DNA of 64,000 bases from positions 42,886,804 to 42,950,803 of the forward strand of contig ML677335.1 of assembly GCA_007922305.1 (NCBI GenBank). Reading direction: 5' to 3'. The notes beneath the pieces were generated by a model. That model searched no databases. It saw only the letters and a list, made by a program, of their open reading frames with translations, and was not told the origin of the DNA. This stretch comes from Dermatemys mawii (taxonomy: Eukaryota > Chordata > Testudines > Dermatemydidae). Below, one piece after another: positions 12,151 to 22,738 of the stretch (positions are counted from its first letter, which is position 1; each line of letters begins with the position of its first letter). The position numbers and the translations under genes are program-made.

Positions 12151-14394
12151 AATTAATCCATGCATGGAAGGGTAGTACTTCTGAGCACACACTGAGGATA
12201 TGATCAGTGAGCCACACACTACATGTAAAAGTAGCATAGCATGCTACTACCTGTTAGAACAACTCCAGCAGGTAAAATTCCCATTACCGGAAAGCCTGGC
12301 ATCCTGTCTCCTCTTGCCACAGACTAGAGTGTGGGGAGATAAAACTGAAAATAAAACCCAGCTCAGCAGCTGGGTAATGTGCTGCATTTATTGTTAGAGA
12401 ACTACCAGCAGGGAATTTCCAGTTAGCACATACATAAAGATAACAGTATTTTAAGATAGCATCCATAAAATAACTCACTGCAGAAACAGGTTTTGCTATT
12501 GCAGGTAAGTTTTTGCTTGGATCATTAGCTGCTTTCAGGTGTACTCAGAGGGAACACAACATATCTTTGAAAAGTGAACTGCAAAGAGAAAATAAAAACT
12601 CCATTTACTTCCTAGGAAAGTGTCTCACCAGCCAGAGCATCCTATTATGCATGGTTCATCCTCTGTGGTCCTGTCAGGTCCGCTGGTGGTCCCCTTTTGC
12701 CTTGTGACTCTCCTCTGGCAGGGCCAAATTTGGTCTCACCTGTTTCAGGGTAAACTAGGATTTTCACCCAATAGTCCCAGGGCTAATAGTCTTTCTGACC
12801 CCTTCTGTCTTGGGTGTTCTCTCTATTCCTTCCAATGAGGCTATAGGGGAACTCCGTCTCTTCCTCTATCCTGGGTTCCACACCAGGGACCCTGTAGCAA
12901 GTGATCAAGGTCTGTCAGGTCAGACTTCCTGATTCTTCCCTGGGCTGCTTCCTACAATGTCTCCACCTTCTCCTCGGGGGAGCTCGTTTTCTCAGCTGGG
13001 ATCTTCTCTGGGGCTCAGCCCCTAGTCTCAGCCCTTAAGGTAACAAAGAAAAAGAAAATAAGGTAACAGAAATAGGTAGCTCCACCTTCTCTGTCCTTTT
13101 CGGATCTTCCAACTGACTGTGCTCACAATCTGTCTGAGGTGCTTGAGTTTCTGTTGTGCTCCTCTTTGGGAGCTGAGAGTAAGATGTCTGTCCTCCTCTC
13201 CAGGCTAGCCTCTTCTGAATGGAGCTTCTCCCTTTTTAAGATTCCTCTTCCAAGATCAGCATGCCTTGCGGATGCAGAGGGACAGTGCTACCTGAGCTCA
13301 AAGCTGCTCTTTAACTCCTTCTTGCCTGGTGGTGGATTTGTACATTCTGTCAGAGGGTCTTATAATAATATCTTACACTAATACAATGCTTTCCCTCCCA
13401 AAGGGTCCTCCTTCATTTTACGAGTCCTATGTTCCAAGTATACGCCAGAATTCCTCCATCAGTTCATGAATTCCCTGCTCTGTGGAATAGGAAGTGGCAA
13501 CTCTTTAAAAGCACACAACAATACTATACAAGTTTAGGATGGACAGTAAAGGCGAATGTGCCATCACAGAGCAATGTGTTCTAGGAGAGTTACAGTCCAG
13601 GACTAGCTGTACCTTTGACCTCTTTTTCTTTCCTTCTTGGGCCTAGTGACAGGCCCAGCATCTTTATTTCTCTCAGGATAAAATCCTGCAATTCACACCA
13701 CTTTAAACTGGGTTTTATGACTACGATACCTCTGTTCACCAACCATGATGACTCCCCAGGCCTGATGTGTTCATACATCTGCACAGACTCCCTTTGGGAG
13801 CTGAAGCCAGAAGATGACAAAGTGTCTCAGAACAGCTTCTTTGGAACAAACTATGATTATCCTAGCAGCATAGTAATCAGAGAAAAGGGTTAAAGCCACC
13901 AAAGACCCAACGGATCCCAGGCACCCTTACTGCTGGAAACCAGGGTACAATCTTACTTCCTGCGCACCCTGCCTCTCTCCCTCTGGTCATTAAGGTTGCT
14001 CTGTTAACCATTCCCAAACTCTTTGTCTGATGTTTCCTGGCCCTGTCCCAGCTACGGGTGTTGTGTCTCACTTTTGCAGAAACAAAACTTCAAAGGCCTT
14101 GACACCTGTATTGTCAGTTTAGTAATGGTGGTTGGGTTATCTAAAGCCATTGACCTTGATTCCTGCAGAAGTCCAAAATCACCTAAGACTAACAACCATT
14201 AATTATTCTTTAGCAAGCAACACAATAACTATCAAACAGTCATATAATAGTCATACAAATACTATAGATATCTGCCATGATTTTCACTGGGACATTACAA
14301 CAGAGTTTATTATTATTACTAGCCTTACATTTAGCACCTAGAGGCCAAACTGAAATCAGTCTCCTTCGTGCCGTGGAATGTACAAACACTTAGC

Positions 14395-14640
14395 AAAAGT
14401 CACCCCTTGCCTTGAAGAGCTTCCATTCTAAACAGACAAGACAGACAAAGAGTGGGAGAAAGAAACGATGGATTGTTATTCTCATTTATAGACAGGGAGT
14501 TCCTATCATTTGCTCCAGTAGTCTTTGGATCAAGCTGTAAATGATTTGCTAAATATCACATAGGGAGTCTATGGGAAAGTCAGGAATCAAATCCAGATCT
14601 TGAGTTTTAACCCCATGCCTGCCTCTCAAGACTATCCTTT
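14395..14640 (+). repeat. CORE-SINE (MIR-like) fragment
   Basis: The sequence includes CTTGAAGAGCTTCCATTCTA, then a TTATAGACAGGGA block, a CACATAGGGAGTCTATGGGA block and a final region ending in TGCCTCTCAAGACTA. Order and spacing fit a diverged MIR-type SINE. Confidence 0.55.
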
Positions 14641-14989
14641 CTAGTTAAAGAGAGAGGAGCCAACCAGCAACTTTAATCTAGCTATTTTTAATACTATATT
14701 TGTATCCTGGTGAGTGGGGGCATTCAGCACATGTTGAAGAAATAAATGGGTTTTTATATTTCATATGTAGGGTTTTTTATTCTTTGAAAAGCACAGTGTA
14801 AGGGGGGAAATGCCCAGTTTTGCAGATGAAGTGGATAGCCAAAATCCTGTCCATAATGCTTTGCATGTATAAACAGATTGTATGTGGGGACCTCACTTCA
14901 GTTCACATAAGGCTAAATCTCAGCTTTCTCCACAATGGCATGTTTTTAAGAAATCCAGATTGATTTTTGCTTCTGTTTTGCATTGTTAT

Positions 14990-16119
14990 TCATCCAGTTT
15001 TCAGAATGGAGAGAGGTAAATAGTGGTGTCCCCCAGGGATCTGTACTGGGCCCCGTCCTATTTAACATATTCATAAATGATCTGGAAAAAGGGATAAACA
15101 ATGAGGTGGCAAAATTTGCAGATGATACAAAATTACTCAAGATAGTTAAGTTCCATGCAGACTATGAAGAGCTACAAAAGTATCTCACAAAACTTAGTGA
15201 CTCGGCAACAAAATGGCAGTTGAAATTTAATGTTGTTAAATGCAAAGTAATGCACATTGTAAAACATAATCCTAACTATATATATACAGTGATGAGGTCT
15301 AAATTAGCTGTTAGCACTCAGGAAAGAGAACTTGGAGTCATTGTGGATAGTTCTCTGAAAACATCCACTCAATGTGCATTGGCAGTCAAAAAAGCAAACA
15401 GAATGTTGGGAATATCAGGAAAGGGATAGATAATAAGACAGAAAATATCATATTGCCTCTATATAAATCCATGGTAAGTTCACAGCTTGAATACTGCATG
15501 CAGATGTGGTTGCCCCATCTCAAAAAAATTATATTGGAATTGGAAAAGGTTCAGAAAAGGACAACAAAAATGATTAGGAGTATAGAATGGCTTCTGTATG
15601 AGGAGAGATTAAGATTGGGACTTTTCATCTTGGAAAAGAGGTGACTAAGGGGGGATATGACAGAGGTCTATAAAATCATGAGTGCTATAGAGAAAGTAAA
15701 TAAGGAAGTGTTATTTACTACTTCTCGTAGTACAAGAACCCAGGGTCCACCAAATGAAATTAACTGATAGCAGGTTTAAACCAAACACAGGAAAGTATTT
15801 TTTCACGCAATGCACTGTCAACCTCTGGAGCTCCTTGCCAGAGGGTGTTGTGAAGGCCAATACTATAACGGGGTTCAAAAGGGAGCTAGATAGATTCATG
15901 GAAGATAGGTCTAGCAATGGCTATTAGCCAGGATGGGAGGAATGGTATCCCTAGCCTCTGTTTGCCAGAAGCTGGGATTGGGTAACAGGGCATGGATCAC
16001 TTGATGATAACCTGTCTGTTCATTCCCTTTGGGGCATCTGCCATTGGCCATTGTCAGAGGACGGGATACTGGGCGTGATGGACTTTTTGTCTAACCCACT
16101 ATAGCCGTTGTTATGTTCC
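14990..16119 (+). pseudogene. CR1-type LINE: reverse transcriptase C-terminal part and 3' end
   Basis: A 148-codon frame encodes the middle of a CR1 reverse transcriptase. [19 protein letters not shown] is followed by the catalytic FADD box, a WQLKFN block, and [11 protein letters not shown] frameshift near 15,410-15,430 moves the frame to one reading PLYKSMVSSQLEYC and KVQKRTTKM, which fits the CR1 thumb region. The 3' untranslated part runs to TTGTTATGTTCC at 16,119, a tail common to turtle and crocodile CR1 copies. The copy is 5'-truncated and frameshifted, so it is dead. Confidence 0.88.
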
Positions 16120-17957
16120 GTTTTGGAAAAAACAAAAACAAAACCCTCTCATGGGAAAACATTACAGTTTATTCCATCTGCATGAGAAAAGGTAGGATGC
16201 TTTGCTGGCTAATTCATCATCTGTTAAAAAAAAAAAAATTGTGGCCAAGACCTAATTAAATATACCTCCAAGTAAAGCAGGCCAAATTACATTGAACCTA
16301 AAAGAGCTTTAGTCAACACAGAAAGTAAGTCAGTCATTTTTACTGAACCAGCCAGTCTGTGATCCCCGTACCTGGCCAGAACGTTGTGCCAGTATTATGT
16401 TGTATGAGGAGTTACATCTAACATATTGCCTGATAACAAATTGCTTGCTTCCATTATGAGCAAATATAGAAGTTTGGAGAAAATCCATGCTAAATCTTAT
16501 TAGGCATCCTCTACTATCCTTCTCCATATGCTGAGACTCAGAATTCCATCTAGAAGAACTGCTTAAAAGTTCTGAGCCTGTTGCTATGTGTAGGTGTAGG
16601 CAACTGATAATGATGAACTGAAAATTTGCAGCTCAGTTGTTTGTCACCAGTTGAATCTCATCAATTTTTGTTGGAAAGCACATGGGATGGACAGTAATGT
16701 GTATGAGGACAAGTTATATGTCTGAAGATGACACATGACCTCAACTACATGTCTTGTTTAAAAACTGCATAGATGTCCCTAATCACTATTTTACTCAAGT
16801 AACACTCAATCCTGCAGCCTTAATGCAAGCAAAACTCTCCGAGTGCTTTATTTGCATGAAATTGGAGGAATGGGTGTTTAAAGCCTGCTTCTGCAGACAT
16901 TTACACAAGTCATCCGTTTGATTTTAGAGAGATGCTGCATGAATAAGTAGCACTCACGTAACTTTGTGGGATCAAAGCTTAAGTTTGTGAATAAGTTTTA
17001 AACTTGCTTTGAGATCTTTCAGGATGAAAAGAGCTCTATAAAGATCTGTATATAAATAGGCCATTATCAATTAAATGTGGCTCTTGCAGTAGCAGATAAA
17101 ACAATGTACATGTTTTAGTTCCTGCCTTTATTCCTTGAGAGATGGCCAGTCATTTCCCCATTGCATCAAGTGTAAAATTATTACTAGTCAGCACCAACCA
17201 TTCAGCTTATCAGCAGGAAAACAAGGAATCGCACACCGTGCAGGAGAGACTTCAGTGTTTTTTTCCCAAGGGAATCCTTGACTTGAGTTTTGACTGAGGA
17301 AAAAAAAATTAAAGATGATATTCAAATAACTGGAAAGAGTCATGAAGGCAGGCTTTTGAGACTCACACTTTCTTCAGGCCAGATCTTTAGCTGTTGTACA
17401 TCCATGCAGCTCAATTGACTTCAAGGGAGTTCAGCTGATTTACACCAAGTGAGGATCATAATAGTAGCAGAGTGTGAATTCGGAGATACAACAGCTCACA
17501 GAGGGGACTGGGCATATTAAAACCAAATAACACGGCTGGTGTGTGGACTGGGGCTCCTTGACGAATGAGACATTCTTAAGGAATCCACCCTTGCAGATAA
17601 AAGTTTTGCTAAAAATTAACCATTTCTCTGGATGCAGATTAGTTTGACCTAAGAGAAAGGGTGCAGCACTCCAAGTAGGCAAACACCTTGCTGGACTTCC
17701 TAAAGCCTTTAATTGAACAGTGGTTGAGGAATTTACAGCACAGCTAATGGTGTTAAGTGCGCAGGAACATCCCACAGCAATCTATAAAAATCTTTGTGTT
17801 AGCGCCAAGTGGTTTATGGGGACATTAAAACAAGAAGTGAATTCTGGGCAGGAAATTAGGATGAGCTCCTGCATTTTTAAAAACAGTGGCAATGTTTTTC
17901 ACTGCTCTGTATGGTCCTGCAGCAGTTTGAGTTACAATTCACCAGCTGCTAATCCAC
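16120..17957. other. Intergenic, nothing recognised
   Basis: No gene or clear repeat was seen. A short old dispersed motif (TTGACTTCAAGGGAGTTCAG, near 17,414) also occurs in changed form near 23,835. A poly-A run lies at about 16,226. Confidence 0.45.
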
Positions 17958-17960
17958 TCA

Positions 17961-18636
17961 GGCCATGGTTACACTGGCACTTTATAGCGCTATAAAGCCC
18001 CCACGAGCGCTATAACCTCCTCCCCGTCCACACTGGCAAGGCATGTAGAGCGCTATAACTGCTGAGTTATAGCGCTATTATTAATCCACCTCCGCATGGG
18101 GAATAAGGGCTGTAGCGCAGCTGCTGTAGCGCTACAGCAGGGATGTGGACACCCACTGCGCTACAAGTAATCTCTGGAGATGCCTAGAGCCATTTAAGGC
18201 AATTGACGTCTCTTCCCTTTGTTTTGAACTGGGCTGGAGGAATGCGGAAGTACCTCTTTAGAGTTTCTTTCTTAACTCGGCAGATAAGCAATGCAAATGT
18301 TTAAGGAGGGAGCCTGTGTGAAAACAAAGCCTTCTGTGAACGGAGGCTCACTGACAGGCTTTCAGAAAAACGGAAAAACCACTGTCTCTCTCCCTCCGCA
18401 TACACACAACGCGTCCTCCCTCACCCCCGTCGTTTAAAAAGCACGTTGCACCCAGCTGAATGCTGGGATACCTGCCCTAATGCGCTGCTCTTAATGCCGC
18501 ATTAAGTGCCCCAAATGTGGCCATGCTATACCGCAGGAGCATCTGAGTGTGGACATACAATAGCGCTATACATATTAGTGTATAAGGGGACCGCTATAAC
18601 CTATAGCACTATAATCTTGTAAGTGTAACCATACCC
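17961..18636. mobile_element. Non-autonomous PIF/Harbinger-type element (MITE)
   Basis: The ends are GGCCATGGTTACACT on the left and AGTGTAACCATACCC on the right, which are inverted copies. A 3-bp duplication TCA flanks the element (17958-17960 and 18637-18639), as expected for PIF/Harbinger. The termini are rich in the short palindrome TATAGCGCTATA and variants such as GTAGCGCTACA. No transposase frame is present. Confidence 0.8.
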
Positions 18637-18700
18637 TCAGTCTGTGCAGCTCTCAGTGTTGTTTTGCAGGGTGGCTGCTCTCACTCAAACTAGACACACT

Positions 18701-18768
18701 TGGGTTAGTACTCTCATGTCACTGCACTTGAGCTAACTGGAGTGCAGTAACTTGAGAGTACTAACCCA
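18701..18768. repeat. Inverted repeat (28-bp arms)
   Basis: The arm starting TGGGTTAGTACTCTCA (18701-18728) pairs with the arm ending TGAGAGTACTAACCCA (18741-18768), with about 26 of 28 bases complementary and a 12-bp loop. It lies just outside the Harbinger MITE and is probably part of another MITE. Confidence 0.7.
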
Positions 18769-19010
18769 TGCTCGCTTGCAATGAAGACAAGCCCAGAGTC
18801 TGAAATGGAATAGAGTTAGATTCCTCTGTTGATGAGAGCCTGTGATTTTCAATTTATCCGCTGTAGAATGGTGAGATGACTGGAGCCCATGCACACCCTG
18901 ACCTGTATGGAATGCAGGGAACCATCTTTGGAGAGGAGACTCATGAGCTCTACTAGTTACTGAAAAGAATAACTTCACTTGCTCAAATCAAATGGGAGAG
19001 CATTATCTAC

Positions 19011-19440
19011 TACGTCAGAACTCCTGGGTTCTGCCCTTCCCCATCACTGTACTGATGTCTGACTTAAGGCAAGTCTCAGTTCCTCCATGCCACAGTGTCC
19101 ATGTCTGTTAAGCGGGGATTAAAAAGGCTTCCCAGCTCCCAGGCACACTGTGAGGTTTAAACAATGAGTGACTTGCCAGCCTGGAATGGAAGATGCTCCA
19201 GAAGTGCAATGTAAAAGGACTTACTAATGGAAGGGGCAGTACGATATAATGGATTGATTGTGGGACTGGACTTCAGAAGACCTGAGTGCTATTCTTAATT
19301 TTGCCACTGGCCTGCTGAGTGACCTTGGATAAGTCATTTTGCTTCATTCTGCCTCAGTTTCCCCATCTGTAAAGTGGACCTCCCTTATAAAATGCTTTGA
19401 AGTTTACTGATGATAAGAACCACACATATTAATAGAGAGG
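19011..19440 (+). repeat. Two tandemly placed MIR/CORE-SINE-like fragments
   Basis: The left fragment (about 19,011-19,225) has GAACTCCTGGGTTCTGCC and a GTCTGTTAAGCGGGGATTAA block. The right fragment (about 19,235-19,430) has TGGACTTCAGAAGACCTGAG, TGACCTTGGATAAGTCA and CAGTTTCCCCATCTGTAAAG. All of these are diagnostic of MIR-type SINEs. Confidence 0.75.
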
Positions 19441-19736
19441 ATTGTGAACATCCATGCTAGGTACCACTTGTTTTTGTTCCCATGTTTAGTCTTCTTTGAC
19501 AACCCACACTGCGGCCAGCAATAATTCATAACCATTACAAGATACACTCAATAAATAAGGGATCAGATATTCTGCTGGAGAAACTACTTAGATCAACAGA
19601 GTTACACCAGAAGGGAATTTGGCCCACGAGCTTTCTTACAGATTGATTTCTGAAAGCTCAAGACACCTGGTGCTGAGCAATGGTTCCTCTTTGGAAGTGG
19701 TTGTACAAATGTACTGAGGCCCCTTACGCTATAAGG

Positions 19737-19934
19737 CAGGCCTGCACAACATGCGGCCCGGAGGCCACATGTGGCCCGCATGGGCTCACTGTGTGGCCCG
19801 CGGGGGGTGAGAAGGGGCGGGGCAAGCCAAGCGGTGGGGCGGGGGGAAGCGGATGGGGGCGGGGCTTTTAGGCCCGCAGCTGGGTTTTTTTGCAATAATA
19901 TGGTCCTCGCTGCTTTCCAAGTTGTGCAGGGCTG
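19737..19934. mobile_element. hAT MITE, 198 bp, exact duplication
   Basis: The inverted ends are CAGGCCTGCACAAC and GTTGTGCAGGGCTG. The 8-bp target-site duplication CTATAAGG is exact (19729-19736 and 19935-19942). The inside is GC-rich with repeated GTGGCCCGC. No coding capacity. Confidence 0.93.
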
Positions 19935-19942
19935 CTATAAGG

Positions 19943-20532
19943 GGTGTTCAGCCCCATGGAGGGTAGGCAGTATTGTTTCCACCAGCTGGCAGCCCTCCCC
20001 AGGGTTCCTGCTGCATGGAACAAGCATGCGCACACACACACACCCTACACCTCTCTCTGCAGGGAGCTGTTAAATCAGCCTATCCCATGTCCATTTATGG
20101 TGCAGCCCACTTTGGTCCAGTGCTGGCCCCCTACATTCCTCCTGGCACAGCAGCTAGCTGCCTTGTCCTACCACAACCTCAGCTCCTTACCTTGGCAGGC
20201 TTTCTCTGCAGGTGCTTCCCAGTCCAACTGCATCCAATCGGGATAATTGCAGATCATCTAGGCATCTGCTCCTTGGCTATCAGGAACTGCTTTTAGGTCC
20301 TGATCCAATTCCCATTAAAGTGTACTGGAGTCTTTACATTGTTTTTAATGGGAGTTAGATTGGACCCTTAATGAAAGTGCCATAAGCATAACACCACCAC
20401 AGAAACATCTGTTCATGAGTCAGGGTGATTTTTCTCTGAAAGTCAGCAACATTTAGGAGGTGAACTTGTCAAATTCTCAAGTGACTCAGTGCTCTTCCTG
20501 TTCAGTGTTATTTAAAACTGCATTGCACTGGG
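19943..20532. other. Intergenic, nothing recognised
   Basis: There is a short CACACACACAC run near 20,033 and an old dispersed repeat fragment near 20,285-20,370. No gene was recognised. Confidence 0.4.
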
Positions 20533-20660
20533 CATAGGTGCCGACTCCATGGGTGTTCCAGCCTTGGGCAGAGCAGGGGCAGGAAAAGGTGGGGCAGAGG
20601 TGGGGATTTGGGGGAAGGAGTTGGTTAGGGGGTGGGACCTGGGGATTTGAACACTCCCGG
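20533..20660. mobile_element. Truncated CATAGG-family hAT element
   Basis: The start CATAGGTGCCGACTCCATGG matches the left end of the element at 1613. The matching right end is absent, so the copy is truncated. Confidence 0.6.
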
Positions 20661-20676
20661 AGCCCGGACATGATTT

Positions 20677-20789
20677 GACATGATTTGCTCTTGACAAATC
20701 CATGCTAGCTATTCGTTGGGTGAGCTTGAGTTAATTAATTATAATGATAAGGAATAGCCAGCATGGATTTGTCAAGAGCAAATCATGTC
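20677..20789. repeat. 38-bp fold-back at the 5' edge of a LINE fragment
   Basis: Bases 20677-20714 are the reverse complement of 20752-20789 with a single mismatch, separated by 37 bp. The right arm is LINE reverse-transcriptase coding sequence (NSQHGFVKSKS). The left arm is therefore an inverted copy of that coding segment. Confidence 0.9.
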
Positions 20790-21290
20790 ACACCAACCTA
20801 ATTTCCTTCTTTAACAGGCTTACTGGCTTAGTGGATAAGGAAGAAGAAGTCGATGTGATATATCTTGATTTTAGTAAAGCTTTTGATACAGTCCCACATG
20901 AAATTTTCATACGCAAATTAGGGAAATGTAGTCTAGCTGACATTACTATAAGGTGGATGCACACCTGGTTTAAAAAGAGTAGTTATTAATGGTTCACTGT
21001 CCAACTGACAGGGTATATCTAGTGGGATCTCACAGGGATTAGTCCTGGTCCGGTGCTATTCAATATTTTCATTAATGATTTGAATAATGAAATGGAGAAT
21101 ATGCTTATAATATTTGTTTATGACATCAAGCTGGAAGAGGTTGCAGGGATTTTGGAGGGCAGGATTAGAACTGAAAACAATTATTTGACAAATTAGAGAA
21201 TTGGTCTGAAATCAATAAGATGAAATTCAATAAAGACAAGTGCGAAGTACTTCAGTTCAGAAGGAAAAATCAAATTCACTGGTGTAACTT
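20752..21290 (+). pseudogene. CR1-like LINE reverse-transcriptase fragment
   Basis: The frame from 20,744 encodes QHGFVKSKSCHTNLISF, then DVIYLDFSKAFDTVPH, which contains the first catalytic aspartate of the reverse transcriptase. After 20,990 the reading frame is broken, but FINDLNNEMEN and a mutated FADD box (reading VYDIKL) are still visible. The end near 21,290 is set by loss of recognisable similarity. The copy is dead. Confidence 0.85.
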
Positions 21291-21452
21291 TCTGTGTAAA
21301 CCGGATCTCAGTGCATGGACCTGACACCAACACAGTCAATGCATTTTAAAAACATAACTTGGTCTGCTCCATGCTTGAATGTGCTCCCCAGTGGCTTCCT
21401 GTATGACAGCTTGAAGACTGAAGCTGGTACCATATCTCCAGACATGCTAGTG

Positions 21453-22730
21453 CATTGGTTCTCAAATTGTGGGTCTTGACCCCTTGGAGGGTCGCAACAC
21501 TGTTATGTGAGGGGTTGTGAGCCCTGACCCCAGTGCACGGCTGGCATAGGCACCAACTTTCCCTGGCGCTGGTGGGTGCTCATGTCCCCTACCCCCGCCC
21601 CGCCCCTGCCCCAACCACATCCCTTCCCCGCCCTGGCCCTGCCTCCTCCCCTGAGCACGGCGTGTTTCCCCCACCACACGCCAGGCCTGCCACTCCAAAT
21701 GTTTGGCGTGGCAAGCCTAGGAAGGAAGGAGAGGAAGCAGAGCAAGTGGCGTGCTTGGGGCAGGAGGCGGAGTGGAGGTAATCTGGGGCGGGGAAGGGGG
21801 GCATGCGGGAAGGCTGGCGGGCTGCAGGAAATAACCCTGCGGCCCAGGGGATGGGGCCACTCCCCCTCGCTCTGCCTTCTCCCCCAAGCGCACCGCTGTT
21901 CCTCCCTCCCTCCTAGGCACGTGGCAAGCCGGGGAGGGAGAAGAAGCAGCACACAGCAGCGTGCTCAGGGGAGGAGGTGGAGGCAAGTTGGGGTGAGAGG
22001 AGCTGCCGATGGATGCTCTGCACCCACCAATTTTTCTCCGTGGGTGCTCCAGCCCTGGAACACCCAAAGAGTCGCCGCCCATGGCAGCTGCAAATTGTGA
22101 GCCCCAATTGGGGCCCTGACTGCGATGCATGGCTGTGAGTCCTGACCACTGTGTGGAGCTGCAGGGCTACGAGCCCCGACCCGGGCGTGCAGCTGTGAGC
22201 TCTGATCTTGGGCTGTGAGCCCTGAGCCCGACAGGCCAGGAGCAGGGCTGTGAGCGCCGGCCAGGCACGGGGCAGCGAGCTCTGGACAGGCACAGAGCTG
22301 CGATGTCCAAACCCGACCGCCACGCGGGGTTGCGAGTCCTGACCCCAACCAGGAGAGTGGCTGTGAGCCCTGAGCTGGGGCATCCAGGACACTGTGAGCC
22401 CCGATCCCTGTACTGGGATTGTCAGGCAGAGCCTGGCCATGTTGAGGGTTATCAGCTGGGAGCACACACAGAGTTGTCGGCCCCGAGCTGTCAAGTATTA
22501 AAATAAAATTCTATTTAAAAATAACTTTTCCACTTATATTTAATTCAATAAAAATATATTTTAATTTAAAAGCAATGTGAAAAGATTAATTAATTTTAAG
22601 CAATAGGGTTTAAATTTAGCATTTAACAGGATTAAATATCAAAAATGTGGTTTTAATTTCCAAAGGGGGTTGTGCTCAGAGGCTTGGTGTTGAAGAGGGG
22701 TCAACAATACAAAAAGTTTAAGAACCACCG
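21453..22730. mobile_element. Non-autonomous hAT (Charlie-type ends) with a nested insertion
   Basis: The left end CATTGGTTCTCAAATT and right end AGTTTAAGAACCACCG are the diverged CAGTGGTTCTCAA ends of Charlie-type hAT elements. The 8-bp duplication is TGCTAGTG (21445-21452) and TGCTAGCG (22731-22738). The inside has many GTGAGCCCTGA-type units. A CATAGG-family element (21545-22083) has been inserted into it. Related copies are at 41,561 and 59,830. Confidence 0.88.
21545..22083. mobile_element. CATAGG-family hAT element nested in another hAT
   Basis: The left end CATAGGCACCAACTTTCCCT and right end GAGTCGCCGCCCATG are degraded forms of the ends seen at 1613-1980. The long open frames on both strands come from its GC-rich body and match no protein. 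Confidence 0.65.
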
Positions 22731-22738
22731 TGCTAGCG

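Larger units (their letters stand above)
10375..14990. other. Intergenic with old SINE/LINE fragments
   Basis: No coding exon was recognised. A pyrimidine-rich segment at about 12,640-13,380 could be an antisense LTR but I could not find its ends. The open frame at 10,231-10,608 (minus) mostly overlaps the LTR end and is not a gene. Old repeats are listed separately. Confidence 0.4.
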
